64,000 bases of DNA, taken from the NCBI RefSeq assembly GCF_963924675.1, contig NC_089240.1, positions 117,929,680 through 117,993,679 of the forward strand, read 5' to 3'. Positions within the stretch are counted from its first letter, which is position 1. Each line of letters starts with the position of its first letter. The notes below the pieces were generated by a model, which was not told where the DNA came from, did no database searches, and was given only the letters and a program-made list of their open reading frames with translations. Of the stretch, positions 20,616 through 30,582 are shown piece after piece. The position numbers were made by a program, and so were the translations under genes. This DNA comes from Phocoena phocoena. Taxonomy: Eukaryota; Chordata; Mammalia; Artiodactyla; Phocoenidae.

Positions 20616-22565
20616 TTAAAAAACTGAGACTGAAACAAAAAGTAGGCAAATACACAGTTACAGTTAGAGACTTCAATACCTGTCTGTCAACAATTGATAG
20701 AAAAACCAGACGGAAAATCAGCAAGGGTACTGAAGAACTCAACAATACCATCAACCAACAGTATTTCATCAGTATTTGCAGAACACTCCACCCAACAAAA
20801 GCAGAAGACACATTCTTTTCATGTGCCCATGGAACATTATACCATGATTGACTTATCCTGGGCCAGAAAACAAACCTGAAATAAATAATTTCTGTATCAA
20901 ATCATAGTGTGTGTTCTCTAACCACAAGAGAATCAAACTAGAAATCAATACCAGAAAGACAACAGGAAAATCTCCAAACACTTGGAAACTAAACAACATA
21001 TTTCTAAATAATCTATGGGTCAAAGAGGACATCTCAAGGGAAATAAAAAATGCATTGAACTGAATGAAAATGGAAATGTAATATATCAAAATTTATGGGA
21101 CAAAGTTAAAGCAGTGCTGAGAGAGAAATTTATAGCACTAAATGTACACATTAGAAAAGAAGAAAAGTCTCAAACCAATCATTTAAGTTCTCACCTTGAG
21201 AATCTTGTTTTTTTAATTTTTTATTTGTTTTTAATTTAGGCCATGCTGTGTGACACGTGGGATCTTAGTTCCCCCATCAGGGATCGAACCTGTGCCCCCT
21301 GCAGTGGAAGTGTGGAGTCTTAACCACTGGACCACCAGGGAAATCCCTCACCTTGAGAATCCTAAAAGAGTAAAATAATCCAAAAAAACATGATGGAAGG
21401 GAATAATGAAGATAAGGGCAGAAGTAAATGAAATTGAAAAACAGAAAAATGATAAAATCAATGAAGCAAACAGCTGGTTCTTTGACAAGGTCAATAAAAT
21501 TGATGAATCTTTTGCACGACTGACCAAGAAAAAAAAAAGAGAGAGAAGACAAAAAATTAGAATCAGGAATGAAAGGGGGGACATCACTATAAAACCTGCA
21601 GACATCAAAAAGATAATTCAGAATAATACAATTACAAATGCATACATGTGACAAGATGAAATGGACCAAGTCCTCAAAAAACACAAACTATCACAACTTT
21701 TACCCAACGTGAAATAGATAACGTGAATAGTCTTATAATTACTAAGGAGATTGAATTCATAATTTAAAGTGCACACACAAAATCTCCAGAGTCAGATGGT
21801 TTCACTTGAGAATTCTACTTTGCATATAAGAAAAATCAATAGCAATTCCTCACAATCTCTTCCAGAAATAGAAGGAAACACTTCTCAAATCATTATATGA
21901 AGCTAGTAGTACTCTATATCAAAATCAGACCAAAAAAAAAAAAAGATAAAGAAAAATACAGAGTGTTATCCCTCCTGAATATAGATGCAAAAATTCTTAA
22001 CAGGGCATTGTGAAATAGAATCCAGCAATATATAAAAAGAATTAAACACCTTAACCAAGTAGATTTTATCCCAGGGACTCAAAAATGGTTCAACATCCAA
22101 AAATCAATTAATGTAATCCATTACTTCAACAGGCCAAAGAAGAAAAATCACAAGATCACATAAGTTGATACAAAAAAAGCATTCCACGGAATTCAACCCA
22201 TTTATGATAAAATCTCTTAACAAATAAAGAATAAGGGGCAACTTCTTTAACTTGATAAAGAACATCTGCAAAACTCTAGCTAATATCAGACTTAATAATG
22301 AAAGGGAGGTTGCTTTCCCCCAAAGTTGGGAATAAGACAAGGATGTCTGCTTTCAACACTCTTACTCAACATAGTACTGGAAGACCCATGCAACTCAGTA
22401 ATGCCAGAACAGAAAATATAAGGCATACAGATTGGAAAAGAAAAAGAAACTATCCTTGTTTGTAGTTGACGTGATGATCTACACAGAAAATTTCAAGGAC
22501 TCTACATAAAATATCCTAGAAGTAAAGACTGAGTTCAGCAAGTCACAGGATCAAGATAAACTTAC
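20616..22565 (+). mobile_element. Old L1 element A resumed: ORF2 endonuclease end to RT
   Basis: Sense ORF2 remnants: 'gagacttcaatacctgtctg', ELNNTINQ-like peptide near 20730, 'tggttctttgacaaggtcaa' (GWFFDKVNKIDESFARLTKK near 21470), 'ttttatcccagggactcaaa', 'acaaggatgtctgctttcaa'. The RT active-site segment near 22463 reads FVVDVMIY where L1 normally has FADDMI, so the catalytic Asp pair is degraded. Numerous stops. Confidence 0.88.
21190..21361 (-). mobile_element. CHR-type SINE (short form) with 15-bp duplication
   Basis: Body at 21205-21346 in antisense ('ggatcttagttcccccatca', 'gggatcgaacctgtgccccc', 'cactggaccaccagggaaat'). Exact 15-bp repeats, ctcaccttgagaatc, at 21190-21204 and 21347-21361 lie in L1 element A, so the SINE inserted after A. 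Confidence 0.95.
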
Positions 22566-22811
22566 AGAAGGTCAGCAAGATGGCAGAAGAGGAAGCCCCG
22601 GACCCTCCTCTCCGTGGATCTGCTGATTCAACAGCAATAGATGGATCAATTCCCTTTGTGAGAAATCTAGAAACTAGTTGAGAGGCTCCTGCACTTCAGG
22701 CAAGTGAAAAACCAGCCACATCAAAACTGGTAGGAAAATTTGAGACACCTGCTCACAACAGTCCTCACACCAGGTACAGCAACATAGGATTGGGAGGACA
22801 CCCTCAGCTCC

Positions 22812-23990
22812 CAGCTTTTTCCTGGGGAGGGAAGGAGCTAGACTATGCATCAAATATTCCAACTTTTCTAGGTGCTGCCCAAGGGACTGGCTTCTCTCTC
22901 ACATGTCTTGGGACACTGACGGGGCTTGATGTTCACGAAACCCCTGGGGGCTATAGAGAAGAAAGGCAGTGGTTTGAACTGTTGGGTGAGCACTTGCCAC
23001 AGCTCCTCACCCAGTGCAACACAGAGCAAGTAGGCAAAAAACTGCTGTTTCTCTCTGGGGAGAGAAAGAGTCGGTCCACACAGCTAACCTCCTAACTTTT
23101 CCGGGTGCTGCCTAAGAGACTGACTCCTGCTTCTACTGTCTTGAAGTGCTGACTGGACTCAGCGTATATTAGACCCCAGGAGGTTACAGCAAACAATGGT
23201 AGCATTTTGGACTAGGGTGTGGGCCCTCACCACAGCTCTTGCCCCTGGCTCAGTGCAGAGTGAGCAGGTGGAGAAAACCATTTCCTGGCTTCTCCCACGG
23301 GGTGGAAAGAGTTGCACAGCGTATCTAACATTTCAATTTTTCCAGGTGCTTCCTGAAGGACTGGCTTCTATTTCACCTTTCTCAGAGTGCTCAGGGACCT
23401 GGCATATGCAAGACCACTGGGAACAACAGATAACAGAGACAACCTTTTGAATCAGCATGCAGGAACTCAGCACAGTTCTCCCCCACCCCAATTAGTACTG
23501 AGCACGTGAGCAAAACCCCACAGCCCCCAGCTTCTCCCTGGGGAGGGAAAAAGTCGCACTGCACATCAGTCACTACAACTTTCCTGGTGGATGCCCGAGT
23601 GACTGGCTCCTGTCTCACCTGTCTCAGAGCAATGACAGGACCCAGTGTATTCTAGATGCCCAGCAGTCAGTGACAACAAAGACTGGTTTGAACTAGCATG
23701 CAAGTACTTGCCACAGCCCTTCTACCCTGTCCAGAACAGAGCAAGTGAGAGAAAAACCCATTACCAGCTTCTCAATGGGGAGGGAAAGAGTTGGAGTGCA
23801 CATTCAAAGTTCCAACTCCTCTGAGTGCTACCCAGGGGATTGGCTTTTGTCTCACTGTCTTGGAGCACTGATGGGACAGACCTGGCATACTCTAGATGCC
23901 TGGAGGTGGGGGAATACTAAGAACAAAGATGGTGGTTTGGTTTGGACTAGCACAGAGTTCTGAGGGACTCACAGAATATCTGACCAGGCT
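22812..23990 (+). repeat. 240-bp tandem repeat in L1 5' UTR, five units
   Basis: The phrase 'cagcttctccctggggaggg' (or close variant) starts at 22812, 23042, 23285, 23528 and 23765, spacing 230, 243, 243 and 237 bp. Each unit then has an 'aactttt...ggtgctgcc' block, 'ggactggcttct', 'ctgtcttgg', and 'cacttgccacagctcct'. The last unit is partial. Tandem promoter monomers are known from mouse L1; here the function is inferred only. Confidence 0.88.
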
Positions 23991-24089
23991 GATGGGTAAT
24001 GGCCAATCACATTCTGTATGTGGCCAATCCATGAAGACTGAGAGAAGTGGTGTTTTTTTCTAATGTGTAGATATCAACACAAAGAGTCA

Positions 24090-24850
24090 AGGAAAAGGTG
24101 GAGGCGATCCAAACAAAGAAACTAGGTAACACTCCAGACACTGACCCTAATGAAACACAGTTATATAAATTACCTGACAGAGAGTTCAAAATAAGTCATA
24201 AAAATGCCCAATTAACTAAGAAGGGCAATGTATATACAAAATGATAATTTCAACAAAGAGAAAGTTTAAAAAGAACCAAACACAAATCTTGGACCTGAAG
24301 AGTACAATAACTAAACTTAAAAATTCACTAAAGGAGTTCAACAGCAGAGTAGATCAAGCAGAAGAAAGAATTAGCAAATTTGAAGACAGGTAATTTGATG
24401 TTATCCATACAGAGCAGCAAAAAGAAAAGGGAATGAAGAAAGTTTAAGGAATTATGGGTCACCATCAATTGGGCCAATATATGCATTATGGGACTCTGAG
24501 GAGGAGAAGAGAGAAAGGATCAAAAAGTTTATTTGAAGAAATAATGGCTGAAATCTTCCCAAATCTGGAGAAAGAAATGAAGACTCAGATCCAGGAAGCC
24601 CAAAAACTTTTAACTAAGATGAATCCAAAGAAAACCACATTGAGACACATATAATCAAATTGCCAAAAATACAGAGAGAATTTTTAAAGTAGTAAGAGGA
24701 AAGTGACTTGTCATGAACAAGGGAACTCTTACAAGACTATCAGTGGATTTCTCATCAGAAATCCTGCAGGCCAGATAGGAGTGGGATGGTATATACAAAA
24801 TTCTGAGAGAAAAAAAAAAAAAAAACATACCAACCAAGAATACTATACCC
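24090..24850 (+). pseudogene. L1 ORF1 remnant (element C)
   Basis: Reading frame 24454-24654 contains 'RREKGSKSLFEEIMAEIFPN' followed by LEKEMKTQIQEAQK, the RRM-like/C-terminal part of L1 ORF1p, an RNA-binding chaperone of the L1 RNP. Upstream, 24290-24400 encodes the coiled-coil 'LKNSLKEFNSRVDQAEERI'-like segment in a shifted frame. Stops and frameshifts make it non-functional. Confidence 0.88.
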
Positions 24851-24879
24851 AGGAAAACAGTAATTCAAAAAAGAAAGAG

Positions 24880-25101
24880 GGGGCTTCCCTGGGGGCGCAG
24901 TGGTTGAGAGTCCACCTGCTGATGCAGGGGACACGGGTTCGTGCCCCGGTCCGGGAAGATCCCACATGCCGCGGAGCGGCTGGGCCCATGAGCCATGGCC
25001 GCTGAGCCTGTGCGTCCAGAGCCTGTGCTCCACAATGGGAGAGGCCACAACAGTGAGAGGCCTGCGTACCACAAAAAAACCCCCAAAAAAACAAAAAAAA
25101 T
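24880..25101 (+). mobile_element. CHR-type SINE (long, young form)
   Basis: 'gggcttccctgggggcgcag' head, 'cacgggttcgtgccccggtc' B box, 'gcatgccgcggagcgg'-like middle ('catgccgcggagcggctggg'), 'gaggccacaacagtgagagg' and an A-rich tail with C interruptions. Inserted in the spacer of L1 element C, so younger than it. Confidence 0.96.
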
Positions 25102-25333
25102 AACTAACTATAAAATATGTCAATAGATACACAATATAAATAGGTGTAAATTGTAATACTGATAACAAAGTGTGGAGAGAGCGTAAAAGTGTAGAGTTTC
25201 TGTATATGATTGAAATTAAGGTGTTTTCAGCTTAAAATAAACTGTTATTAATATATTTTATGTAAGCCCCATGGTAACCACAGAAAAACACCTATAGAAG
25301 TTGCACAAAAGAAAAAAGAATAAAAAAATATCA

Positions 25334-25622
25334 GGGCTTCCCTGGTGGTGCAGTGGTTGAGAGTCTGCCTGCCAATGCAGCGGACATGGGTTCGAGCCCT
25401 GGTCTGGGAAGATCCCACATGCCACGGAGCAACTGGGCCCGTGAGCCACAACTACTGAGCCTGCGCGTCTGGAGCCTGTGCTCCACAGCAAGAGAGGCCG
25501 CGACAGTGAGAGGCCCACGCACCGCGATGAAGAGTGGCCCCTGCTTGCCACAACTAGAGAAAGCCCTCGCACAGAAACAAAGACCCAACACAGCCAAAAA
25601 TAAATAAATAAATAAATAAAAA
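25334..25622 (+). mobile_element. CHR-type SINE with extended tail and (AAAT)n
   Basis: 'gggcttccctggtggtgcag' head, 'tgggttcgagccctggtctg' B box, 'gcgacagtgagaggcccacg', then an extra 3' block 'ccacaactagagaaagccct' and 'acaaagacccaacacagcca' ending in (aaat)n. Inserted in L1 element C. Same long form as 63455-63745. Confidence 0.96.
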
Positions 25623-25734
25623 AATCAATACAAAAAATTAATGAAAGTTGAAGACAGCAAGAGAGGAAAAGAGGGACAAAAGAACTATAAGACAGATAAC
25701 CAAGTGAACACAGATTTTCCCTTATCAATAATTA

Positions 25735-26021
25735 TTTTTTAACATCTTTATTGGAGTATAATTGCTTTACAATGGTGTGTTCGTTTCTGCTTTATAACAA
25801 AGTGAATCAGTTATACATATACATATGTCCCCATATCTCTTCCCTCTTGCATCTCCCTCCCTCCCACCGTCCATATCCCACCCTTCTAGCTGGTCACAAA
25901 GCTCTGAGCTGATCTCCCTGTGCTATGCGGCTGCTTCCCACTAGCTATCTATTTTACATTTGGTAGTGTATATATGTCCATGCTACTCTCTCACTTCGTC
26001 CCAGCTTACCCTTCCCCCTCC
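25735..26021 (-). mobile_element. L1 3' UTR (element E), antisense
   Basis: 'acatctttattggagtataa', 'ctgagctgatctccctgtgc', 'gcggctgcttcccactagct', 'ttcgtcccagcttacccttc'. Same 3' UTR subtype as 4130-4444. It abuts L1 element C and is followed by a further antisense segment that probably belongs to the same element. Confidence 0.92.
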
Positions 26022-26465
26022 ACTTAGTGTTTAAACAGCAATCTGGAGGCAAATCACACAAAGAACATACACATACACACTCACAATAAGAGAAAAAGGA
26101 AAAAAAAATGTATATAAAAAAAGAAGTAACCAAATCAATAAACAAATCTACCAATGATAATAAGCTCTAAATACAAAACTAAGACAAACATAAAACCAGA
26201 AACAAATTAGATGCAGAAAGCAAACCCCAAGTCTACAGTTGCTCCCAAAATCCACCTCCTCAATTTGGGATGATTCCTTGTCTATTCAGGTGTTCCACAG
26301 ATGCAGGGTACATCAAGTTGATTGTGGAGCTTTAATCCGCTGCTCCTGAGGCTGCTGGGAGAGATTTCCCTTTCTCTTCTTTATTCGCACAGCTCCCGGG
26401 GCTCAGCTTTGGATCGGGCCTGCCTCTGCGTGTAGGTCGCCTGAGGGCGTCTGTTCTTCGCTCAG
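26022..26465 (-). mobile_element. Probable upstream 3' UTR of element E
   Basis: Contains 'caatttgggatgattccttg', 'ccacagatgcagggtacatc', 'cgcagctcctgaggctgctg'-like text and 'gtgtaggtcgcctgagggcg'. I recall this block as part of cetartiodactyl L1-linked repeats next to the 3' UTR, but I cannot confirm that. It is more GC-rich than its surroundings at 26330-26460. Confidence 0.5.
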
Positions 26466-26690
26466 ACAGGTTTAAGGTGTACAGCATAATGATTTGACTT
26501 ACATATGTCATGTAATGATTACCACAAGTTTAGTGAACATCCATCATCTCATAAAAATACAACATTAAATAAATAGAAAAAACAATTTTTCCTTATGATG
26601 AGAACTCTTAGAATTTAGCTCTTCACAACTTTCGTATATAACGTGCAGCGGTGTTAACTATATTTATCATGTTTTACATTACATTCCTAT
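26466..26690 (-). mobile_element. L1 3' UTR of older type (element D)
   Basis: 'aggtgtacagcataatgatt', 'gtgaacatccatcatctcat', 'tccttatgatgagaactctt', 'tgttaactatatttatcatg' match an older L1 3' UTR in antisense. Next to it lies ORF1 in the same orientation with no ORF2 between. Confidence 0.75.
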
Positions 26691-27240
26691 TTTTAAAAAT
26701 AGTCTTTCTGTCCCTTTCTCTCTCTCTCTTCTTCTCTGGAATTCCCAAAATTCGTGTTTCTCTTGATGGTGTCCCATAAGTCCCATAGGGTTTCTTCACT
26801 CTTTCATTCTTTTTCTTTTTGTTCCTCTGACTGGATAATTTCAGATGACCTATTTTTGAGTCCATTGATTCTTTTCTCTGCTTGGTCAAGTCTGCTGTTG
26901 AAGCTGTCCACTGAATTCTTCGGTTCAGTCATTGTATTCTTCAATTCTTCAGCTCTAGCTCTTCTGTGGGTTTTTTTTTGATGGCTTCTACTTCTTTGTG
27001 GATCATCATTTTGTTCAGGCATTGTTTTCCTAATTTTGTTTAGTTATCTTTTGTGTTCTTGTAGTTTGCTGAACTTCTTTAAGTTAAGGAGAATTATTCC
27101 AAATTCTTTGTCAGACAATTCATAGATCTCCACTTCTTTAGGGTCAGTTATTGGATCTTTATTAGTTTCCTCTGCTGGTGTCATGTTTACCTGATTCTTC
27201 ATGATCCTTGTATCCTTATGTTGGTATCTGTGCATTTGAG
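26674..27240 (-). pseudogene. L1 ORF1 remnant (element D)
   Basis: Antisense frames give, from N-terminus: NQVNMTPAEETNKDPI (27044-27235), the coiled coil 'ELKNTMTEPKNSVDSFNSRL' (26804-27022) and 'VKKPYGTYGTPSRETRILGI' followed by PEKKRE (26674-26889), the order of L1 ORF1p. Frameshifts separate the three parts. ORF1p is the RNA-binding partner of ORF2p; this copy is dead. Confidence 0.88.
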
Positions 27241-28868
27241 GAAGTGGTCTCTTCTTCCAGATGTTACAGGATCATTTCAATAGGGAAATAACTTCACCAG
27301 TCAGCTTACCTTAGGTTCTGGATAGGTCATCTTGCAGCATCTGCAGGAAGGTGGGGTTTTCTGTCAAGCTCTCTGATTGGATGAGGCTGCCTCCTGTGAT
27401 CTGAGGTCAGGTGGTTGCTGCTGGTTGGGCTCTAAGGTCACATGCGTCTGCTGGCTGGGCTCTGCCTTCGCGTGGGGCTGCTCGCTGGTTTCCCTGGTTG
27501 GGCCTGGTTGCTGGCTGGCCTCTGCAGTCATGCAGGGCAACTAGTTGGACTCTGCAGTCACCTCTGATCGACTGGAGTTGCAGGCTGTGTTTCCTGACAG
27601 GGTAGTTCTGCGGGCACCATGGTCAGATGGGGCTGCAGACAGGGTTCTGTGATCTGCAATCAAGTGGGGCCACAGGCTGTGCCCTGCATTTGGGCAGGTC
27701 CACAGGCTGGGCTCTGCAGTCATGCAGGTAGCTAGCTATGCCCCACTTGGTTGAGTTTGCAGTCTGAGCTCCCTGGTTATGTGGGGCCTCCATTTGTACC
27801 TAGAAACTGGCTGGTGCTGGAGACTCTGTTCTGTGGTTGGGAGGGGCTGCTTTCCAGGCTTCCTGGTTGGGTGGGGGCATAGGCTTTGCTCAGCAATTGG
27901 GCAAGCTTTGCTGCTGGATGGGCTTGTAGGCTGGGCTCTGAGGCTGTCAGGGGTCACTGTTTGGGCTCCCTGCTCAGGTGGGGTGAGAGATTACGATCTA
28001 CAGTTCATTGCGGCTTTTGACTTGGCTCTCTGCCCAAGTGGGGCTGTAAGATGAGCTTTGCAGCTGCCCAGCATCTCTAGCCAGTCTCCCTGGTCAGGAG
28101 GGCCCAGAGACTCTGCTTAGCAGTTGTGCATGGCTGCTGTCTTGCCTTCCTGCCCAAGTAGGGTTATGGGATGGGCTCTATGGCTGCTTGGGGGGTTTGG
28201 CCAGGCTTCCTGGTTGGGCAGGACTGGAGGCTATGCTCTGCAGTTGTATGCAGCTTCTGGATTGGCTCTCTGCCAATCCAGAGCAGAGCTGTAGGATGAG
28301 CTCTATGGCTGGTACGGACAGTTAGCTTGGGACCCAAACCAGGCAAAAGTGCCAAATGAGCACTCTGGCCAATTATAGACAGTGGCTTGGTTCTACAAAT
28401 AGGCAAAGCCATGGGCTGAGATTTCTGCATAGGTGCTTCTTGTGGGAACATAGTCCATCAAGATCCATGGGCTTGTTCCTGTAAGCCCCACCCCCTTCTC
28501 CATCTCTATTTGACCCCCAGTGATCCCTGTGAAGAGAGAGCCATTTGGGTCTCCTGGGGTGCATCCTGCAATGCTGGGCAGCGGGATGTCCACTTTGGGC
28601 TCTCTTTTTCCCAGTGGAGAAATCATAGGCCCTGGTGCAGTACTGTGCCATCCTGGGGAGGGGCAATGCAGTCAAAATGAATTTGCTCCTCTTACCCATC
28701 TAATACAGCCCTTCTTGGTTTCTATGGCCAAAGGGGTTCTTCAGGCTCACCTCTGGGTTCTGAGATTTTCATGAAGGTATCTTTTCTATGGATAGTTGCT
28801 ATTTGGTCTTCTTGTGAGGGGGACTGAAGCCAGAAATGACCTGTTCTGCCATCTTGATCTCTTCCTTT
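27241..28868 (-). mobile_element. L1 5' UTR (element D) with tandem repeat
   Basis: The right end 'tctgccatcttgatctcttc' is the complement of the typical L1 start 'gaagagatcaagatggcaga', so the element's 5' end is near 28868. The body is GC-rich compared with its surroundings and contains 120-bp tandem units. Together with ORF1 and the 3' UTR at 26466 it forms an ORF1-only arrangement. Confidence 0.8.
27857..28323 (-). repeat. 120-bp tandem repeat in L1 5' UTR
   Basis: Units start at 27964, 28084 and 28204, exactly 120 bp apart, each with 'ggctccctggtcaggtgggg'-like head, 'ctctgctcagcagttgtgca', 'ggctctctgcccaagtgggg' and 'ggatgggctctatggctgc'. A shorter related unit begins at 27857, and more decayed 'ctgggctctgcagtca' units extend back to about 27360. 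Confidence 0.85.
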
Positions 28869-28879
28869 CTTTCTTCCTT

Positions 28880-29200
28880 GTTTCCTTGTGCTTACAAGAT
28901 ACTCCAGTCTCATCTTAAATGTTTCCTTTTCCAGTTCTAGAATTAGCCATTTCTCCAAGAAGCCCTCATTCTTTATATTGGAGAATGGTATTAGAAACGA
29001 AGATCTGCATGCTGGATATGCTTTTTGCTATGAGGACGTTATTGCTTCTAGGCTCTCTGAGATAACAGAGCAGGGAAACATAATGTGTATATACTAACCC
29101 ATGTATATACACATATGTATAAATATTTCTATATGTAACTTGCCACTTTCTGCTAAAATTTTGAACTTTAGGTACATCAAACTGCTCTAATCTCACCCTA
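28880..29200. mobile_element. Probable old L1-related fragment
   Basis: 'actccagtctcatcttaaat', 'ttagccatttctccaagaag', 'ggagaatggtattagaaacg' and 'aagatctgcatgctggatat' resemble a dispersed mammalian sequence I associate with old L1M elements. Orientation and family not certain. Confidence 0.45.
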
Positions 29201-29234
29201 AACTTACCCTGCTGGTTGTCACCTCTGGGCCCTT

Positions 29235-29535
29235 GTTTATGCTGTTACCTTGATTTGCCTCCTCTAGGAAGTATTCCCTGACATCTCCAATTTAGGTTAC
29301 GTGATCTTCCTCTGTGTTTCCATGGCATACATGCATTCCTTTATCACTGCACTGTTGTGCAGTATTTGAATGACACTGCCTCTTTCCTCAAAAGATTTTG
29401 AGCTCCTTGTGGGAAGGGAATGGGCCTGATCGATTATTACGTATGCAGCACTTGTCTCAGGGTTTGTGTGTTCACCATCTCACACAAAGGAAGGTGGATG
29501 ATTAGAATTTTGTTAATGGATTGATTCCTTCAGAC
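29235..29535 (+). mobile_element. L2 LINE 3' end (sense)
   Basis: 'cctcctctaggaagtattcc', 'ctgacatctccaatttaggt', 'ttcctctgtgtttccatggc', 'catacatgcattcctttatc', 'tgagctccttgtgggaaggg' follow the L2 3' region order. Confidence 0.75.
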
Positions 29536-30582
29536 AAGGAATTGTATTTATTTGAATTAAATGGTTACTATATTTAAATATCTGAGGTGGAGCGTTGTTT
29601 GGGCATTGCTTCACTGGGATCTAATTAGAGAATCCTGACTTTCGGTATCTACAGAGGCAATGTAAAGTTAAAATTAGTCTCAAAGGAAAGAGAGTCCATT
29701 GCATACTGTTCCAGTTTCCCTCCTCCTCGTGCCCTGCTACACATCTAGCTACAAACAAACAGCCCAATTCCTCCCTGATGCCAGAAGTCAGCCCTAAATG
29801 TCTCTCTCTCCTATGCCAGGTCTTGGAGAAGCCTTTGCCTCATTATTAAGGAAAAAGAGATCCTTACCCTCTTTCCAGAAACTCTGAGTTGGGCTTTGCA
29901 AGGAGTCTCAATTACTTTTCCCTTTTTACATCTTCATGGAAATAGAGCTTAGCATCTTTTCCTCTAACTTTAATCAGTTCTGTAAAGATTAATACCAATT
30001 AATGCAGCAATATTCTCTTATCTGTCATGCTGAATGTTGACTAGACAAAATAGGAGATGGCTCCAGCCAGGCATTTTTGATTGGAAGCATTCTGTTCTGA
30101 GGCTCCTTGACTAAGGTGAAGCAGGCTGTGCAATCATCTGCTTTGATGACGAGCTTGGGGCTGAGCTGGGTCAGGGACTTTGATACATGCCCACTTTCTA
30201 GCAGCAACATCAGGCGATAATCCTCTCTAAAGGTGCTGGCAAGGATTTCCCCTCAAGTTAGCTTGGCATAATTATATTTTTTCAAACCAAAATATACTGG
30301 AGCTATTTTAACTCTGATGTTAATGCTTCCAGAAATAATACTGAGAAGAGTGCTTTGAAAACCTGCTTTTTGGAGAGTTTTATGTCTTACATAACTGATG
30401 TGACCAATTTATAATACAAAAGACTTCAGCAATCAAATGATACCAACAGATTTTGCTCTAGCAATTCCCTGCGTAAACCTTTTGTGAGAACTGATGAACA
30501 ATAGATTACTACGTAGGAATCAATAGTACTAATGAGCAAGAATTAGTTTATTCTTGTTTTTAGTAGAATCAAAAGAGAACTC
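29536..30582. other. No gene supported
   Basis: About 1 kb of ordinary sequence. A 61-codon antisense frame at 30025-30210 has no recognisable domain. This is the pre-insertion target region of the inverted L1 that follows. Confidence 0.4.

Larger units (their letters stand above)
22566..25733 (+). mobile_element. L1 (element C): 5' UTR, ORF1 and spacer, 3' part missing
   Basis: Begins with 'gtcagcaagatggcagaaga', the usual start of a full L1 5' UTR. It has a tandem-repeat 5' UTR (22812-23990), ORF1 remnant (about 24090-24850), and an inter-ORF spacer interrupted by two SINEs. The element stops at about 25733 at 'cccttatcaataatta', just where ORF2 should begin, against an antisense L1 3' end. 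ORF2 is not present downstream. Confidence 0.85.

Noticed and set aside
22812..23990. Regular spacing suggesting a CRISPR array
   Set aside because: Units are 240 bp of similar sequence throughout with no short repeat/unique spacer structure, in an L1 5' UTR of a mammalian genome.
24755..25168. 137-codon minus-strand frame with Pro/Gly/Arg-rich segment
   Set aside because: Derived from the antisense of a CHR SINE. The same peptide appears at 11722-12083 and 35861-36255 for the same reason.
27541..28774. Series of Trp/Cys/Gly-rich frames on both strands
   Set aside because: Produced by the tandem repeat in an L1 5' UTR; no consistent frame across units.
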